The notes under the pieces: generated by a model
The model's database searches: none
The model's input: only the letters and a program-made list of their open reading frames with translations
Told to the model about the DNA's origin: nothing
DNA from: a virus
IMG/VR virus record: IMGVR_UViG_3300036851_000302
Location: 1 to 48,250 of that record
Length of the DNA stretch: 48,250 bases
Reading direction: 5' to 3' (one strand)
Shown: positions 32,659 to 41,751 of the stretch, piece after piece
How positions within the stretch are numbered: position 1 is the first letter of the stretch
Layout of the letters: each line of letters begins with the position of its first letter
Program-made: the position numbers and the translations under genes

Positions 32659-35392
32659 GCCGGTTGTCGCGGGTGCTGCATACGACGGTGCGATGCTCGC
32701 CGTCACTCCAACCGATGAGGAAGCGCATCGAATCGCTCAGCCGTGGGGGGAGGACCAGGCTCAACTCCATGTCACGCTAGCGTTCCTGACGGATGACGCT
32801 TCGGCGATGGAGGCAGGGACCCAGCAGCGCGTCGCAGCTGTGGCGCAGTCCGTGGCAGAGAAGTTCTCGGGGACGCTCCGAGGTACCGTGACCGCGCTAA
32901 CCCATTTCGGCGAGAAGGATGGTCAGGTCCCGTGTATCGCCATCGTCAGCGTAAATGGCCTTGACGAATTGCGGGTAAACGTCATCGGCCAACTTCGTCA
33001 AGAGAAGATTGCGTACTCGTCCGACTATGGGTTCGTCCCGCACCTCACGCTGGGATATCACCCGCCCGGCGAGTGCCCTGGGGTTGACCCCGTAGTCATC
33101 AGCGCCCCGCTGACCTTCAGCGGTGTGGGTCTATGGTGGGCGGGGGAGCACCAAGAGTTTTCCTTCACGCCCGCGAGCGACGGTAAGATGCCAGAAGCGC
33201 CTGAGAAGGAGGCTGTGTTGGCGGACCCTGCGAAGGTGGCACTCGATGTGAAGGAGGCGGTCGAAGGAGGAGCCCCGCTTCCGCAGAGCCAGGACGAGAA
33301 GTCCTTACCCGAGAAGTGGGATGCCGTTCTCGCTATCGAGGGAGAGCGGACGACCGACGGTCGGTTCATCGAGCACGACGCGCTCACGTGGCGTGCGCTT
33401 CCCCTTCCCCTCATGTGGCAGAAGTCCCGCGCGCATGGTGGCATGCCGCAAGACGTCTGTGTGCAGGTCGGAACCATCCAGGACATCCGCCGCGAAGGTT
33501 ACGAAATCCGCGCGAGCGGAACCTTCGACCTCGCGTCGGAGGATGGTCGCGAACTCGCGCGCCGTGTGCGTGACCAGATAACTCGGTGGGTCTCAATCGA
33601 CGCCGAAATCCAGTCCTTTGACGTTTCTCGCGAGGGTGACTGTGGTAGTGCGGCGCTTGACCTGTTGCTTGCTCACGGTGAGACACCGACTCCAACCGAG
33701 ACACCGACTCCTCCACCGCCAGGAATCGTCACGCCGAAGTCTGAGCCCATCATCCGTCAGCCGACAGCTCGTAAGAAGTGCATCGAGACCTACCACGTAC
33801 AGGCTGGTTCCATCATGGGCGCAACCGTTGTCGGCTTCCCTGCGCTACCCGGTGCAGTCATCGTTCCAGCGGGCGTGGATATCCCACCTATTCCCGAAGG
33901 GATACGCGGGCGCCCCGCGGCCCAGGTTGCGGCTGGGGCTTTCGGTGTAGAGGAAGCGCATACCAAGCTCGCTGAAGCGAGGACGAGGGTAGCGGACTAC
34001 ATCGAGGACCCGACACTCATCACGCCGGAGACGATGAAGGCGTTGCTGCAAGCGCTCAGCGAAGCACACGACGAACTTGATTCGGCTATCGGCGAGAAGA
34101 AGGTCGAAGTTACCGAGAACGCGAAAGCGGAATCGGGAGAAGGCGAGCATCCAGGAGGGGAATCCGTCGCCGCTTCAGCTGTCCCGTTCGGCCCTACCGG
34201 TCAGCCGGTCAGCGAGCAGGCGTGGGACGGTGAGGCTTCCCGCTTCACCGATGAGCAGTACAAGGAATCGACGGCAGCATGCGAAGAGGGCGACGAGTCC
34301 GTCAAGCAGCGCTGCTTCCTTCCCCATCACGACCCAAATGGCCGCGTCAATCGGCGAGGGGTCTACGCGGCAGCCCAGCGTCTTACATCTTTGAAGCGGT
34401 CCTCGCAAGCCAAGCAGCGTGCAGCGACGCACATCCTGTCGCACTACACCCGCGACCTCAATGAGGAACCACCGAATATCCTGCGGGCGGCATCCGAAGC
34501 CGAGCCGTGGGCACTCGAACCTGCTGAAACCGATGAGCAGTCGGCTGGTCTTCTTGCGCGTGCGGACCAGTGGGCGGCTGACGAAGTCGCAGCTTTCGTT
34601 GCGGCGGCCCCCGAAGGCGTCTGGCGCGTTGCCCCCCAGTCAGAACTGGCGCTGACGGCTTGCGGGGGTCCCGCGCGTCCGCCCCGCGAGTGGTTCGAAA
34701 ACCCGCAACTCCCTGAGCTTCAGCGCTGGGTGACCGTTACCGACGACGGTCACGTGTTCGGCCACCTAGCCGGTTGGGGCGAGTGCCACATCGGGCTCCA
34801 CCGTTGCGTCACAGCCGAGAAGCTGATGGAAGGCGGCTTCGAATCCGCGATGCATGGTCATGTCGTCGCTGAGGACGGGTCGAAGGTCGGCGTTATGCCC
34901 ATCGCCATCAAGAACGGACACGCTGACGTACGTTGGGATTGGCGGAAAGCTCAAGCGCACTACGATGACCCGTCATGCGCCCCGCTGCTTGTAGCCGTTG
35001 GTCCGGACGAGCATGGAGTGTGGTTCGCAGGGACCGTCAAGCCTGACGCGAGCCCCGAAGACATCCTCACCGTTCGGGCTCACGGTGTGTCCGGTGACTG
35101 GCGCGTCATCGGCGGCAAGCTCCGCCTCGTCGGCGCATGCGCTATCAACGTCCCGGGGTTCCCGAAGCTCCAAGCCCGTGTTGCGTCGGGCGACGTTGTT
35201 ACGCTCATCGCCGCAGGTGGTGCACCGCAATCAGCTCCGGGCGCCTGCGGGTGTCGCGACGACAATGTCCGTGAAATCGCGTTGCGCGCGTTGGAGGCAA
35301 CGACTGAGAGCCGCGATGCCTACCTGAAGTTGACGCGCCAACTCCGCCCCGTCATCCGCGAACAGCTCCTTGCGGAGGTGCGTGGTGGCTGA
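32648..35392 (+). CDS. 2H phosphoesterase fused to capsid maturation protease
   Basis: 914 residues, GTG 32648 with GAGG upstream. Residues 1-175 are a 2H (LigT/2'-5' RNA ligase-like) domain: HVTLAFL (His41-Thr43) and HLTLGY (His132-Thr134). Residues about 220-350 match actinophage capsid maturation proteases (TTDGRFIEHDALTWRALPLP, VQVGTIQDIRREGYEI, RWVSIDAEI). A Pro/Thr linker and an acidic helical scaffold-like stretch follow. From about 640 on: WVTVTDDGHVFGHLAGWG, HYDDPSCAPLLVAVGPDEHG, VSGDWRVIGGKLRLVGACAI and NVPGFP, a C-terminal module usually found in these proteins. It cuts scaffold or capsid during head maturation; the 2H substrate is unknown. Confidence 0.85.
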   Translation: MADKPVVAGAAYDGAMLAVTPTDEEAHRIAQPWGEDQAQLHVTLAFLTDDASAMEAGTQQRVAAVAQSVAEKFSGTLRGTVTALTHFGEKDGQVPCIAIVSVNGLDELRVNVIGQLRQEKIAYSSDYGFVPHLTLGYHPPGECPGVDPVVISAPLTFSGVGLWWAGEHQEFSFTPASDGKMPEAPEKEAVLADPAKVALDVKEAVEGGAPLPQSQDEKSLPEKWDAVLAIEGERTTDGRFIEHDALTWRALPLPLMWQKSRAHGGMPQDVCVQVGTIQDIRREGYEIRASGTFDLASEDGRELARRVRDQITRWVSIDAEIQSFDVSREGDCGSAALDLLLAHGETPTPTETPTPPPPGIVTPKSEPIIRQPTARKKCIETYHVQAGSIMGATVVGFPALPGAVIVPAGVDIPPIPEGIRGRPAAQVAAGAFGVEEAHTKLAEARTRVADYIEDPTLITPETMKALLQALSEAHDELDSAIGEKKVEVTENAKAESGEGEHPGGESVAASAVPFGPTGQPVSEQAWDGEASRFTDEQYKESTAACEEGDESVKQRCFLPHHDPNGRVNRRGVYAAAQRLTSLKRSSQAKQRAATHILSHYTRDLNEEPPNILRAASEAEPWALEPAETDEQSAGLLARADQWAADEVAAFVAAAPEGVWRVAPQSELALTACGGPARPPREWFENPQLPELQRWVTVTDDGHVFGHLAGWGECHIGLHRCVTAEKLMEGGFESAMHGHVVAEDGSKVGVMPIAIKNGHADVRWDWRKAQAHYDDPSCAPLLVAVGPDEHGVWFAGTVKPDASPEDILTVRAHGVSGDWRVIGGKLRLVGACAINVPGFPKLQARVASGDVVTLIAAGGAPQSAPGACGCRDDNVREIALRALEATTESRDAYLKLTRQLRPVIREQLLAEVRGG

Positions 35393-35693
35393 TTTGCCGA
35401 CCAACGGTGGGCCTCATCCCGCAGGTCAGCAACGGCTAGTTCCGGGACAAAACGTCGCGTTCGGGCCACTTACGACTGTTGTCTCCATCTTGACTCTTCC
35501 GAACGGGCAGAAGGTGGTGCAGCTTCGTGCAGAGACGACGGTCGGCACGATTGTTCACCTCCTGGAGTTGGACCACGCTGAATCGCTCGCTGAGAAGCTT
35601 TCGCTGATGGCTAAGCAGGCGCGTACTGGGCTAACCGTAGTCCCGAATTCGCCGTTGATTACGCCGCCCCGCGACGGGCCGGGTGTACCATGA
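35385..35693 (+). CDS. Small capsid-associated protein
   Basis: 102 residues; GTG 35385 or 35382, with GGAGG a few bases before. Mostly beta: NVAFGPLTTVVSILTLPNGQ, VVQLRAETTVGTIVHLLELD and a helical LAEKLSLMAKQARTG. It sits between the protease and major capsid genes, the usual place of a decoration or scaffold-like protein. No named family. Confidence 0.62.
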   Translation: MADLPTNGGPHPAGQQRLVPGQNVAFGPLTTVVSILTLPNGQKVVQLRAETTVGTIVHLLELDHAESLAEKLSLMAKQARTGLTVVPNSPLITPPRDGPGVP

Positions 35694-35837
35694 GCGCAGC
35701 CATTGGAACATAGAGCAGGGACGAACCCGCTAGACGCGTAGCGCTTAGCGGGGTCGCCGGGAGCCGGTCCGTAGGACGCCGGGGACACGCCCCTCACTGA
35801 AGCTGGACTGTTGTATCGGTGAGAGGAGGAGACCCGG
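35694..35837 (+). other. Structured leader before the major capsid gene
   Basis: 144 bases without a gene. Contains the hairpin CCCGCUA...UAGCGGG and a GC-rich CCGG-type stem further on, then GAGGAGGAG before the capsid start. No good promoter hexamers at normal spacing were found. Likely a translation-enhancing or processing leader. Confidence 0.45.
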
Positions 35838-37580
35838 TTGGACAAAGAACTCCTGGAGCAGCTGAATCGTATCGACCAGCTCAGTGACCCTGAACTCGCT
35901 GAGTTGGAGGCCCAGTTGGTCTCGGCGGCAGAGGAAGCCGCGCAAGACGACTCCGACGAAGGGCTTGAGCGTCTCGGCGAAGTGCGAGATGCAATCGCTC
36001 GGGTCCGGACGATGCAGCACGAACGGCTGGAGGCAGCCAAGGAGCGCGACGAGAAGAGGCAAGCTCTTCTGGCGGAAATCAATCCGCCGAGCGCGGTTGC
36101 CGAAGAGGAGCCGGAGCCCGAAGCGTCTGACGGCGGTGGCGGTGAACCCGACGAGCCTGAGGGCGAAGGCGCCGACAGCGATGGGCCGCAGGGTGGGAGC
36201 GAAGACGACTCCGACAGCGGCGGCGAGCCCGCTCCTGAGGTAGTAGCAGTCGAGAAGGAGCCTGAGCCGGTGGCGGCTTCAGCTACCCCGTCTCGCGCTC
36301 CGATGCCGCGGCGCATCTTCCCGCGTCCGCCCCGCGAAGCACAGCGGGATGCCGACGTGAGGGAGGACAGTCGCGTCGTCATCACAGCGGCCGGTGACGT
36401 GCCCCGCTATTCGGCGGGTCAGGAAATCGGGTCGCTCGACGCCCTCGGTGAAGCCTTCGCCCACAAGGCGCAGGCGGCTCTGGGGTCGCCGGGCTACTAC
36501 CCGGTGGCTACAGTCACCTACGACTGGCCGGAGGAGCGCGTCCTCAGTGAGGACCCGAGCCAGAACCGCGAGCGCATCGAGGCTGTCATCAGCCCCGAAG
36601 CCATCACGGCGGCGGGTGGTCTCTGTGCGCCACCTGCGGTGTCCTACGACTTGTTCGGCATCTCGGTCGAGTCTCGGCCGTTCCGGGACGCACTTCCCGG
36701 CTTCTCGGCTGACCGTGGTGGCATCCAGTTCGTGACACCACCGACTCTCGCCTCGCTGTCGGGGTCGGCGGCCGTTGTGACGGAGGCCCAGGACGCGACG
36801 CCGAACTTCTACGACACGAGCCCGAAGCCGTGCCTCGTCGTTGCATGTGGTGCGACGGTTGAGGTTCTCGTGTCGGCGGTGACGCGGTGCTTGCAGGTCG
36901 GGAACTTCAACCGGCGGTTCTTTCCGGAGCAGTTCGACCGCTTCTGGCAGCTCGCTGGTGCCTGGCATGCCCGTCTGGCGGAGCAGACGCTGCTCGCACG
37001 TGCCGAGACGGAGTCCACACTGGTGACGACGGGCCGGGTCTTCGGTACCGCGCGCGACGTCATCGAGAACCTCATCCAAGCCGGAGCTGCGTACAGGCTT
37101 CGGCATCGTACGGCAGACAACCTCGCGTTGCGGATGGTGGCGCCGATGTGGCTGTACTACAACATGATGGCTGACCTCGTTCGGCAGATGCCGGGTGACG
37201 ACGCCATCGCGCGTGCGGCCGAAATCATCGACGCTGGCCTTCGCTCTGCGCGCATCAACCCGGTGTGGTCTCCGGACTACCAGCTCGGTGTGTTCGCTGG
37301 TGCGCAGGCGGCAGGCACGCTCAACGCGTGGCCGCTGACGGTCGACGTTCTGCTCTACGCGGAAGGAACGTTCATCTTCACGGACGGTGGAACGCTCGAC
37401 TTCGGGATGGAAATCAGGGACACCACGATGAACGCGGCGAACAACGTCAGGTCCATGACCGAGACGTTCGAGAATCTCGCCAAGGTCGGAGTGGAATCTC
37501 TGCGGCTGCGGATGCAAATCTGCGCCGACGGTTCGGCGGCAGCGCTGCAGGAAGAGGACCCCTGCCTGCTGGCTTCTTAG
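35838..37580 (+). CDS. Major capsid protein, HK97 type, with acidic N-terminal domain
   Basis: 580 residues; TTG 35838, GAGGAGGAG at eight bases. Residues 1-80 are a coiled helix region (LLEQLNRIDQLSDPELAELE, VRDAIARVRTMQHERLEAAK) and 80-150 an acidic Gly/Glu/Asp/Pro stretch, together a delta-type scaffold normally cut away by the maturation protease. The mature part begins near 165-230 and contains AVISPEAITAAGGLCAPPAV, PFRDALPGFSADRGGIQFVT and NMMADLVRQM, the features of actinophage HK97-fold capsids. About 60 kDa in total. Confidence 0.9.
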   Translation: MDKELLEQLNRIDQLSDPELAELEAQLVSAAEEAAQDDSDEGLERLGEVRDAIARVRTMQHERLEAAKERDEKRQALLAEINPPSAVAEEEPEPEASDGGGGEPDEPEGEGADSDGPQGGSEDDSDSGGEPAPEVVAVEKEPEPVAASATPSRAPMPRRIFPRPPREAQRDADVREDSRVVITAAGDVPRYSAGQEIGSLDALGEAFAHKAQAALGSPGYYPVATVTYDWPEERVLSEDPSQNRERIEAVISPEAITAAGGLCAPPAVSYDLFGISVESRPFRDALPGFSADRGGIQFVTPPTLASLSGSAAVVTEAQDATPNFYDTSPKPCLVVACGATVEVLVSAVTRCLQVGNFNRRFFPEQFDRFWQLAGAWHARLAEQTLLARAETESTLVTTGRVFGTARDVIENLIQAGAAYRLRHRTADNLALRMVAPMWLYYNMMADLVRQMPGDDAIARAAEIIDAGLRSARINPVWSPDYQLGVFAGAQAAGTLNAWPLTVDVLLYAEGTFIFTDGGTLDFGMEIRDTTMNAANNVRSMTETFENLAKVGVESLRLRMQICADGSAAALQEEDPCLLAS

Positions 37581-37612
37581 GCTAGGGGAACGAGGTAGGC
37601 GCTGAGGGAGAT

Positions 37613-37649
37613 GGCGGAGCAGAGAGCGAAACGGGCTCTCTGCTCCGCC
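37613..37649 (+). terminator. Very strong hairpin after the capsid gene
   Basis: GGCGGAGCAGAGAGC pairs perfectly with GCTCTCTGCTCCGCC (15 bp, 7-base loop). No U-tract follows (CCCCCCTGAAAG). Probably a partial terminator or mRNA stabiliser giving extra capsid message. Confidence 0.75.
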
Positions 37650-37669
37650 CCCCCTGAAAGGACGAACAG

Positions 37670-38524
37670 TTGACTCAACCTCTTGCGCCGATAGTTCCAC
37701 CGCCAGCCGAAGCTCCGGTCAATGGGCTGCTCGTTTCGGCGCGTAAGCCTGTCGATGCACCCGGCATCCGCTGGCAGCTTGGCTTTTCCTACGAACCAGA
37801 AGGCTGCGTGGACGGGACGACCTTCGACCCTTGCGACGCAGCCCCAGCCATCGTCGTGCCCACCAACCCCTCTACCGTGGAGTGGCAGCCCGTTGCGCTC
37901 AGCGCTTCCTATCGCTGCTCGACTTGGGACTACCGAGCGAAGGATTGGCAAGCTGTCGTACTGCGGCGCCTCGAAGCCGACCAGGAACGACAGCTCGGCT
38001 TTGAGCTTTGGACCGGTACCCTCGCGCAAGCGAAGGGGTTCCCGAACAAGCGCCTTGCAGGTGGCGCCATCGTCGACATCTTGACGGAATCGGGACCCGT
38101 GGGTTTGGTACATGGCCTCGCGTGCCTGGAGGAATACCTCAACACGCGTAACGGCGGGCAACGCGGGATGATTCACGCCACCGCACAAGTCGCTTCTCAC
38201 TGGTCGAGCTTCGGGATGCTGCTTCGGGAGAACGACCGACTTCGGACGTATCAAGGCACCGAGGTTGTGACGAGCCCCGGTTACCCCGGCACGAATCCTA
38301 ATGGCGGCATCGCCGACGACGATGTTTGGGCTTACGCGACCGACATGGTCGACGTGCGTCTCGCCGAAGTCCAGTACATCGGGCTTGAGAACGGCGCACA
38401 AGTTAACCGTGAGACGAATGAGATAACCGTTCGTGCGCAACGAGATGCCGCTGCTAGCTGGCAGGGTTGCCGTCTCGGCGGAGTGCGTCTTGCGGTTATC
38501 CGTTGCGGCATCGGGGGGTCCTAA
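37670..38524 (+). CDS. Virion structural protein, capsid-distal
   Basis: 284 residues; TTG 37670 with AAAGGA eight bases upstream. WQPVALSASYRCSTWDYRAK, DQERQLGFELWTGTLAQAKG, VHGLACLEEYLNTRNGGQRG and MIHATAQVASHW. Proteins of this type follow the capsid gene in several actinophages and belong to the virion (a minor capsid or vertex protein); I base this on position and pattern. Cys-rich beginning FDPCDAAPA. Confidence 0.65.
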   Translation: MTQPLAPIVPPPAEAPVNGLLVSARKPVDAPGIRWQLGFSYEPEGCVDGTTFDPCDAAPAIVVPTNPSTVEWQPVALSASYRCSTWDYRAKDWQAVVLRRLEADQERQLGFELWTGTLAQAKGFPNKRLAGGAIVDILTESGPVGLVHGLACLEEYLNTRNGGQRGMIHATAQVASHWSSFGMLLRENDRLRTYQGTEVVTSPGYPGTNPNGGIADDDVWAYATDMVDVRLAEVQYIGLENGAQVNRETNEITVRAQRDAAASWQGCRLGGVRLAVIRCGIGGS

Positions 38525-38919
38525 TGCCCCACGCTGAAGGTACGCCCGACCGCTTCGTTCACGACCAGAACGGTGGTGGTGTTGGTGGCGGCACCGATGT
38601 GTCCTCGCTCGTCAAGGAAGCGACGTTTACGGGCCGAGTGCCAGACGAGGTAGGGACCTGGGCGTATTACGCAGGCACAGCAGGGCCGGTGACCGTTGGG
38701 ACGAAGCTCGGTGTAGGGGAGAGGGTTATCGGCATCGCCGCAGCGGTGTCAGCGGCGGGAGCCACCGTCACTATCGACGGCGGGGACACTATCCCCATCC
38801 CGTTCCCCAGTTCTGGCGAGCCGGTTGTTGGGATTGAGCTAGCGCCGCGAGGCAACCTCGTGGACCCGGTCATAGTTTTCGCGGGAACCGATTCGTTCAT
38901 GGTGGAGGTCGTTCGGTGA
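38524..38919 (+). CDS. Structural hypothetical protein
   Basis: 131 residues, ATG 38524 (TAATG overlap). Gly-rich N-terminus then beta-sandwich-like VGERVIGIAAAVSAAGATVT, DTIPIPFPSSGEPVVGIELA. Possible decoration protein; no family named. Confidence 0.58.
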   Translation: MPHAEGTPDRFVHDQNGGGVGGGTDVSSLVKEATFTGRVPDEVGTWAYYAGTAGPVTVGTKLGVGERVIGIAAAVSAAGATVTIDGGDTIPIPFPSSGEPVVGIELAPRGNLVDPVIVFAGTDSFMVEVVR

Positions 38920-39143
38920 GAACTCCTGCTACCTGCATCGTGCAGCAGAGGGTCGTGGTGCCCGATGTGGTTGCTCACGACGCGGTGAAGGCTTGGCTGG
39001 ACGCCGCTGGACCAACTGTGCTGGCGACCCACCAAGTCGCTAGCTGGACGGAGAATCGTGACGAAGGCGAAATCGTGCTCGTCCGTGCGGCGCAGTCGGT
39101 AATCATCGACACCGACGTCCCCATTCTTGTGGTGGTGACATGA
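38916..39143 (+). CDS. Small hypothetical protein in the virion module
   Basis: 75 residues, GTG 38916 (GTGA). CIVQQRVVVPDVVAHDAVKA, WTENRDEGEIVLVRAAQSVI: alpha/beta, alternating strands. ATGA overlap into the next gene. No family named. Confidence 0.58.
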   Translation: MRTPATCIVQQRVVVPDVVAHDAVKAWLDAAGPTVLATHQVASWTENRDEGEIVLVRAAQSVIIDTDVPILVVVT

Positions 39144-41290
39144 GGACAACGCGCTACCGGTCGATGGGTGGCGGCGGGGGCGGCTCTGCTGTCTGTACTC
39201 CTACAGCCGTGTTCGCCGACACGTTCGCCGTAACCGATGACCTAGCGGCGAAGGCGACGCTGTTCGACACGCTGGGAATCACTGAAGACTTGGCAGTCAA
39301 GGTGGAGATGGGTGACACAGTGGCAGTTGATGACCACTTCTCCTTGGCAACTGCGTTGGTCGACACGTTCGGCATGACGGATGGCTTGGTCGTCAACGTG
39401 TCGCTCTTCGATTCCCTTGCGCTTACTGACGACTTGGCGGTCGTAGTCAAGCTGTTCGACACCCTCGGAGCCGATGACCGACTGTCCTTGGCGCAGCTGG
39501 TCGTGGCCTACGTGGACACGTTCGGCATAACGGATGGCCTGGGGGCCGTTGTGCAGTTGTTCGATACTCTCGGTGTCGACGACGCACTGTCGTTCGTGGA
39601 TATCTCTACTACTCACCCAGACACCTTCGGCGTGACGGATGACCTCATGGTGTTTCTCACTGTCACTCAAGCCGAAACTCTGGGAGCCAACGACGCGTTG
39701 TCGTTCGTGGACCTGTTCACCGTTCACCCTGACACCTTCGGTGTCGACGATGCAATGTCATTGGTGGACATTTTCACTATCCATCCGGATACGTTCGCCG
39801 TAACCGAAAACGTGGTGGCAACCGTAAAGCCCGTATACGCGGATACCGTCGGTGCAACTGAAAACTTGTTCGTGGACTTGTTCTCTAGCTTTACTGAGGA
39901 CGTCCGGGTTGCTGCGTTGCCAGTTGTCGCTGACGTCGGAACTCCTGCCGATGGAACGTCTGACGCGACGGGCGTCACGGTACTCGTCCCTGCTGGAACC
40001 CAGAATGGGGACTTACTCTACGCCGAAATCACCGCTGTCCGTACCGGCAGCACAGCGCCGACCATCACTCCGCCGAGCGGTTGGACGCAGGTGCAGAACA
40101 GCCCCAGCGAAGGCGCTCAAGCTGGCGACTCCGACGTCCGGCATGCGACGTACTACCGCATAGCATCCTCGGAGCCAGTCAGCTACACCTGGACCGCCAA
40201 CGGAGCCGCCACAGACGGGATGGTTGGAATCATACGAAGAATCACTGGTCACGACCCCGTGAATCCTGTTGACACCAGCGCGGTCAGTACCGGAACTGAC
40301 TTGACGGCGGAAGCGCCTTCTTTGACGACCACCGTGGACAGAACCTTACTACTTGCTAGTGTCGGAGCTTCATCTACGGCGGTACGGACTTTTGCGTCTG
40401 CTGGTACAGCTGGCCTGGTTGAGGATTACGACAACAACACAGACCCCGGAGCTGCAGCGAACTCCTCCGGGGCAGTAGGTGCTAAGACATCTGCCGGTGC
40501 GGTAGGGACACAGGTTTTCACTGTCAGTGGCGTCATTACCGGCTTCGGCGCATGGACGGTCATCTTGGCTGCCATCCGGCCTTCCGTTAACACCACTCTT
40601 GACGACAATCTCGGTGTCACCACGAAGCTGTTCGACACCTTCGGTGTAACTGAGAACCTCATCCCGAAGCCGAAGCTCTTCTTGCCTGACACGGTTGGCA
40701 TCACCGACGACTTCCCCAAGGCTCAGTTCCGCAACTGGACGTGTAGCCGTTCTGCGAGCCCCGACACCGACCCCGGTTGTGACGCATGGGTAGACCAGGC
40801 CAACGCGGGCACAAACCACGGTAATGAGTCGCCACTCCTCGTGTCGGGGAAGTCCACGCTCGCCGACGACGAGCGCCGAGCCCTGTTGGAGTTCGACTTC
40901 ACCCGCTACGCCAACATGACGGCCTTTGTTGGGGGTATCCACCAGTTAACGCTACGGGTCGTGAACACAGACATTGTGTTGCCGGTGGACCTGACGGTGC
41001 AGCTTTCACGCTTGGCTGCCCGTCCCTTCACTGAGTCGACCGTCACTTGGAACAATCAGCCCGCAGCGGGCACGGTCATCAAGTCAGAAGTTTTCACGCT
41101 GGCAGCCAACTCGACTTCCTCCATTGTCATGACGTTGACCGATGCGCAGATGGACGACCTGCTCGGCGATTGGGGGTACGTGCGGCTGACCAGTCCCAGT
41201 GTCGTTACGCCCATCACCATCGACGTCATGAGCCGAGAGGATGCCGACTTGGCCGACAAGCCCCGCTGGGATTTCGACCTAAAGAGGTGA
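39140..41290 (+). CDS. Repeat protein with jelly-roll and DNRLRE domains
   Basis: 716 residues, ATG 39140. Residues 15-250 hold about thirteen tandem units of 16-19 residues with the core D-T-[LF]-G-[VI]-[TD]-[DE]-x-L, e.g. DTLGITEDLAVKVEMG and DTFGMTDGLVVNVSLF; three more follow near 490-530. The middle (about 255-480) is a beta-sandwich (TVLVPAGTQNGDLLYAEITA, SGWTQVQNSPS). The C-terminus (about 530-716) is a DNRLRE/CBM96-type carbohydrate-binding domain (ALLEFDFTRY, LTLRVVN, TVTWNNQP). Position among head genes suggests a head-surface fibre or decoration that binds glycans or the host surface. Confidence 0.78.
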   Translation: MRTTRYRSMGGGGGGSAVCTPTAVFADTFAVTDDLAAKATLFDTLGITEDLAVKVEMGDTVAVDDHFSLATALVDTFGMTDGLVVNVSLFDSLALTDDLAVVVKLFDTLGADDRLSLAQLVVAYVDTFGITDGLGAVVQLFDTLGVDDALSFVDISTTHPDTFGVTDDLMVFLTVTQAETLGANDALSFVDLFTVHPDTFGVDDAMSLVDIFTIHPDTFAVTENVVATVKPVYADTVGATENLFVDLFSSFTEDVRVAALPVVADVGTPADGTSDATGVTVLVPAGTQNGDLLYAEITAVRTGSTAPTITPPSGWTQVQNSPSEGAQAGDSDVRHATYYRIASSEPVSYTWTANGAATDGMVGIIRRITGHDPVNPVDTSAVSTGTDLTAEAPSLTTTVDRTLLLASVGASSTAVRTFASAGTAGLVEDYDNNTDPGAAANSSGAVGAKTSAGAVGTQVFTVSGVITGFGAWTVILAAIRPSVNTTLDDNLGVTTKLFDTFGVTENLIPKPKLFLPDTVGITDDFPKAQFRNWTCSRSASPDTDPGCDAWVDQANAGTNHGNESPLLVSGKSTLADDERRALLEFDFTRYANMTAFVGGIHQLTLRVVNTDIVLPVDLTVQLSRLAARPFTESTVTWNNQPAAGTVIKSEVFTLAANSTSSIVMTLTDAQMDDLLGDWGYVRLTSPSVVTPITIDVMSREDADLADKPRWDFDLKR

Positions 41291-41292
41291 GC

Positions 41293-41751
41293 ATGGGAGG
41301 CAAGCGAGACACGTTCGGGACGCGGGATGGGCTTCAAGCCAGTATCAGTGTGCCCGAAGGCGAAGAGCACCTAGTCGAAGGTTTGACCGAGGACGAGGAG
41401 TCTACGCCAACTGAGCCGCGGCCCGCGAACCTAGCCGTCGAGGTACGGGAGACGAAGAAGGGCTGGGGGCTGTTCGTCTCCACGCAGGAGGCTCCGCTGA
41501 CTGTCAACAACGCAACGTGGTACGCCAGTAAGGACGCAGCCGAAGCGGGTTTGAAGCATCTGCACGACAACTTCGGCTGGGTGTGGACCAGCCCCGTCTA
41601 TCACCGTGAGGAACGAGAGGTCGAGAACCCCAACACGGGCGAGGTTGAGAAGCGCGTGGTGAAGACGGGCGAGGTTGCACGACCGGGATTCTGGTCGCAT
41701 TCGTACGGTCTAGTTCTCGATTCATCGTCCTTACAGGAGCTACTGCCGTGA
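41293..41751 (+). CDS. Structural hypothetical protein
   Basis: 152 residues, ATG 41293, AAAGAGGTG upstream. GWGLFVSTQEAPLTVNNATW, KDAAEAGLKHLHDNFGWVW, VYHREEREVENPNTGEVEKR. Acidic N-terminus. Overlaps the next GTG. Function unknown. Confidence 0.6.
   Translation: MGGKRDTFGTRDGLQASISVPEGEEHLVEGLTEDEESTPTEPRPANLAVEVRETKKGWGLFVSTQEAPLTVNNATWYASKDAAEAGLKHLHDNFGWVWTSPVYHREEREVENPNTGEVEKRVVKTGEVARPGFWSHSYGLVLDSSSLQELLP

Noticed and set aside
36279-37700. 473-codon minus-strand frame under the capsid gene
   Set aside because: A long shadow frame caused by high G+C third positions of the capsid gene; no motif and no ribosome site.
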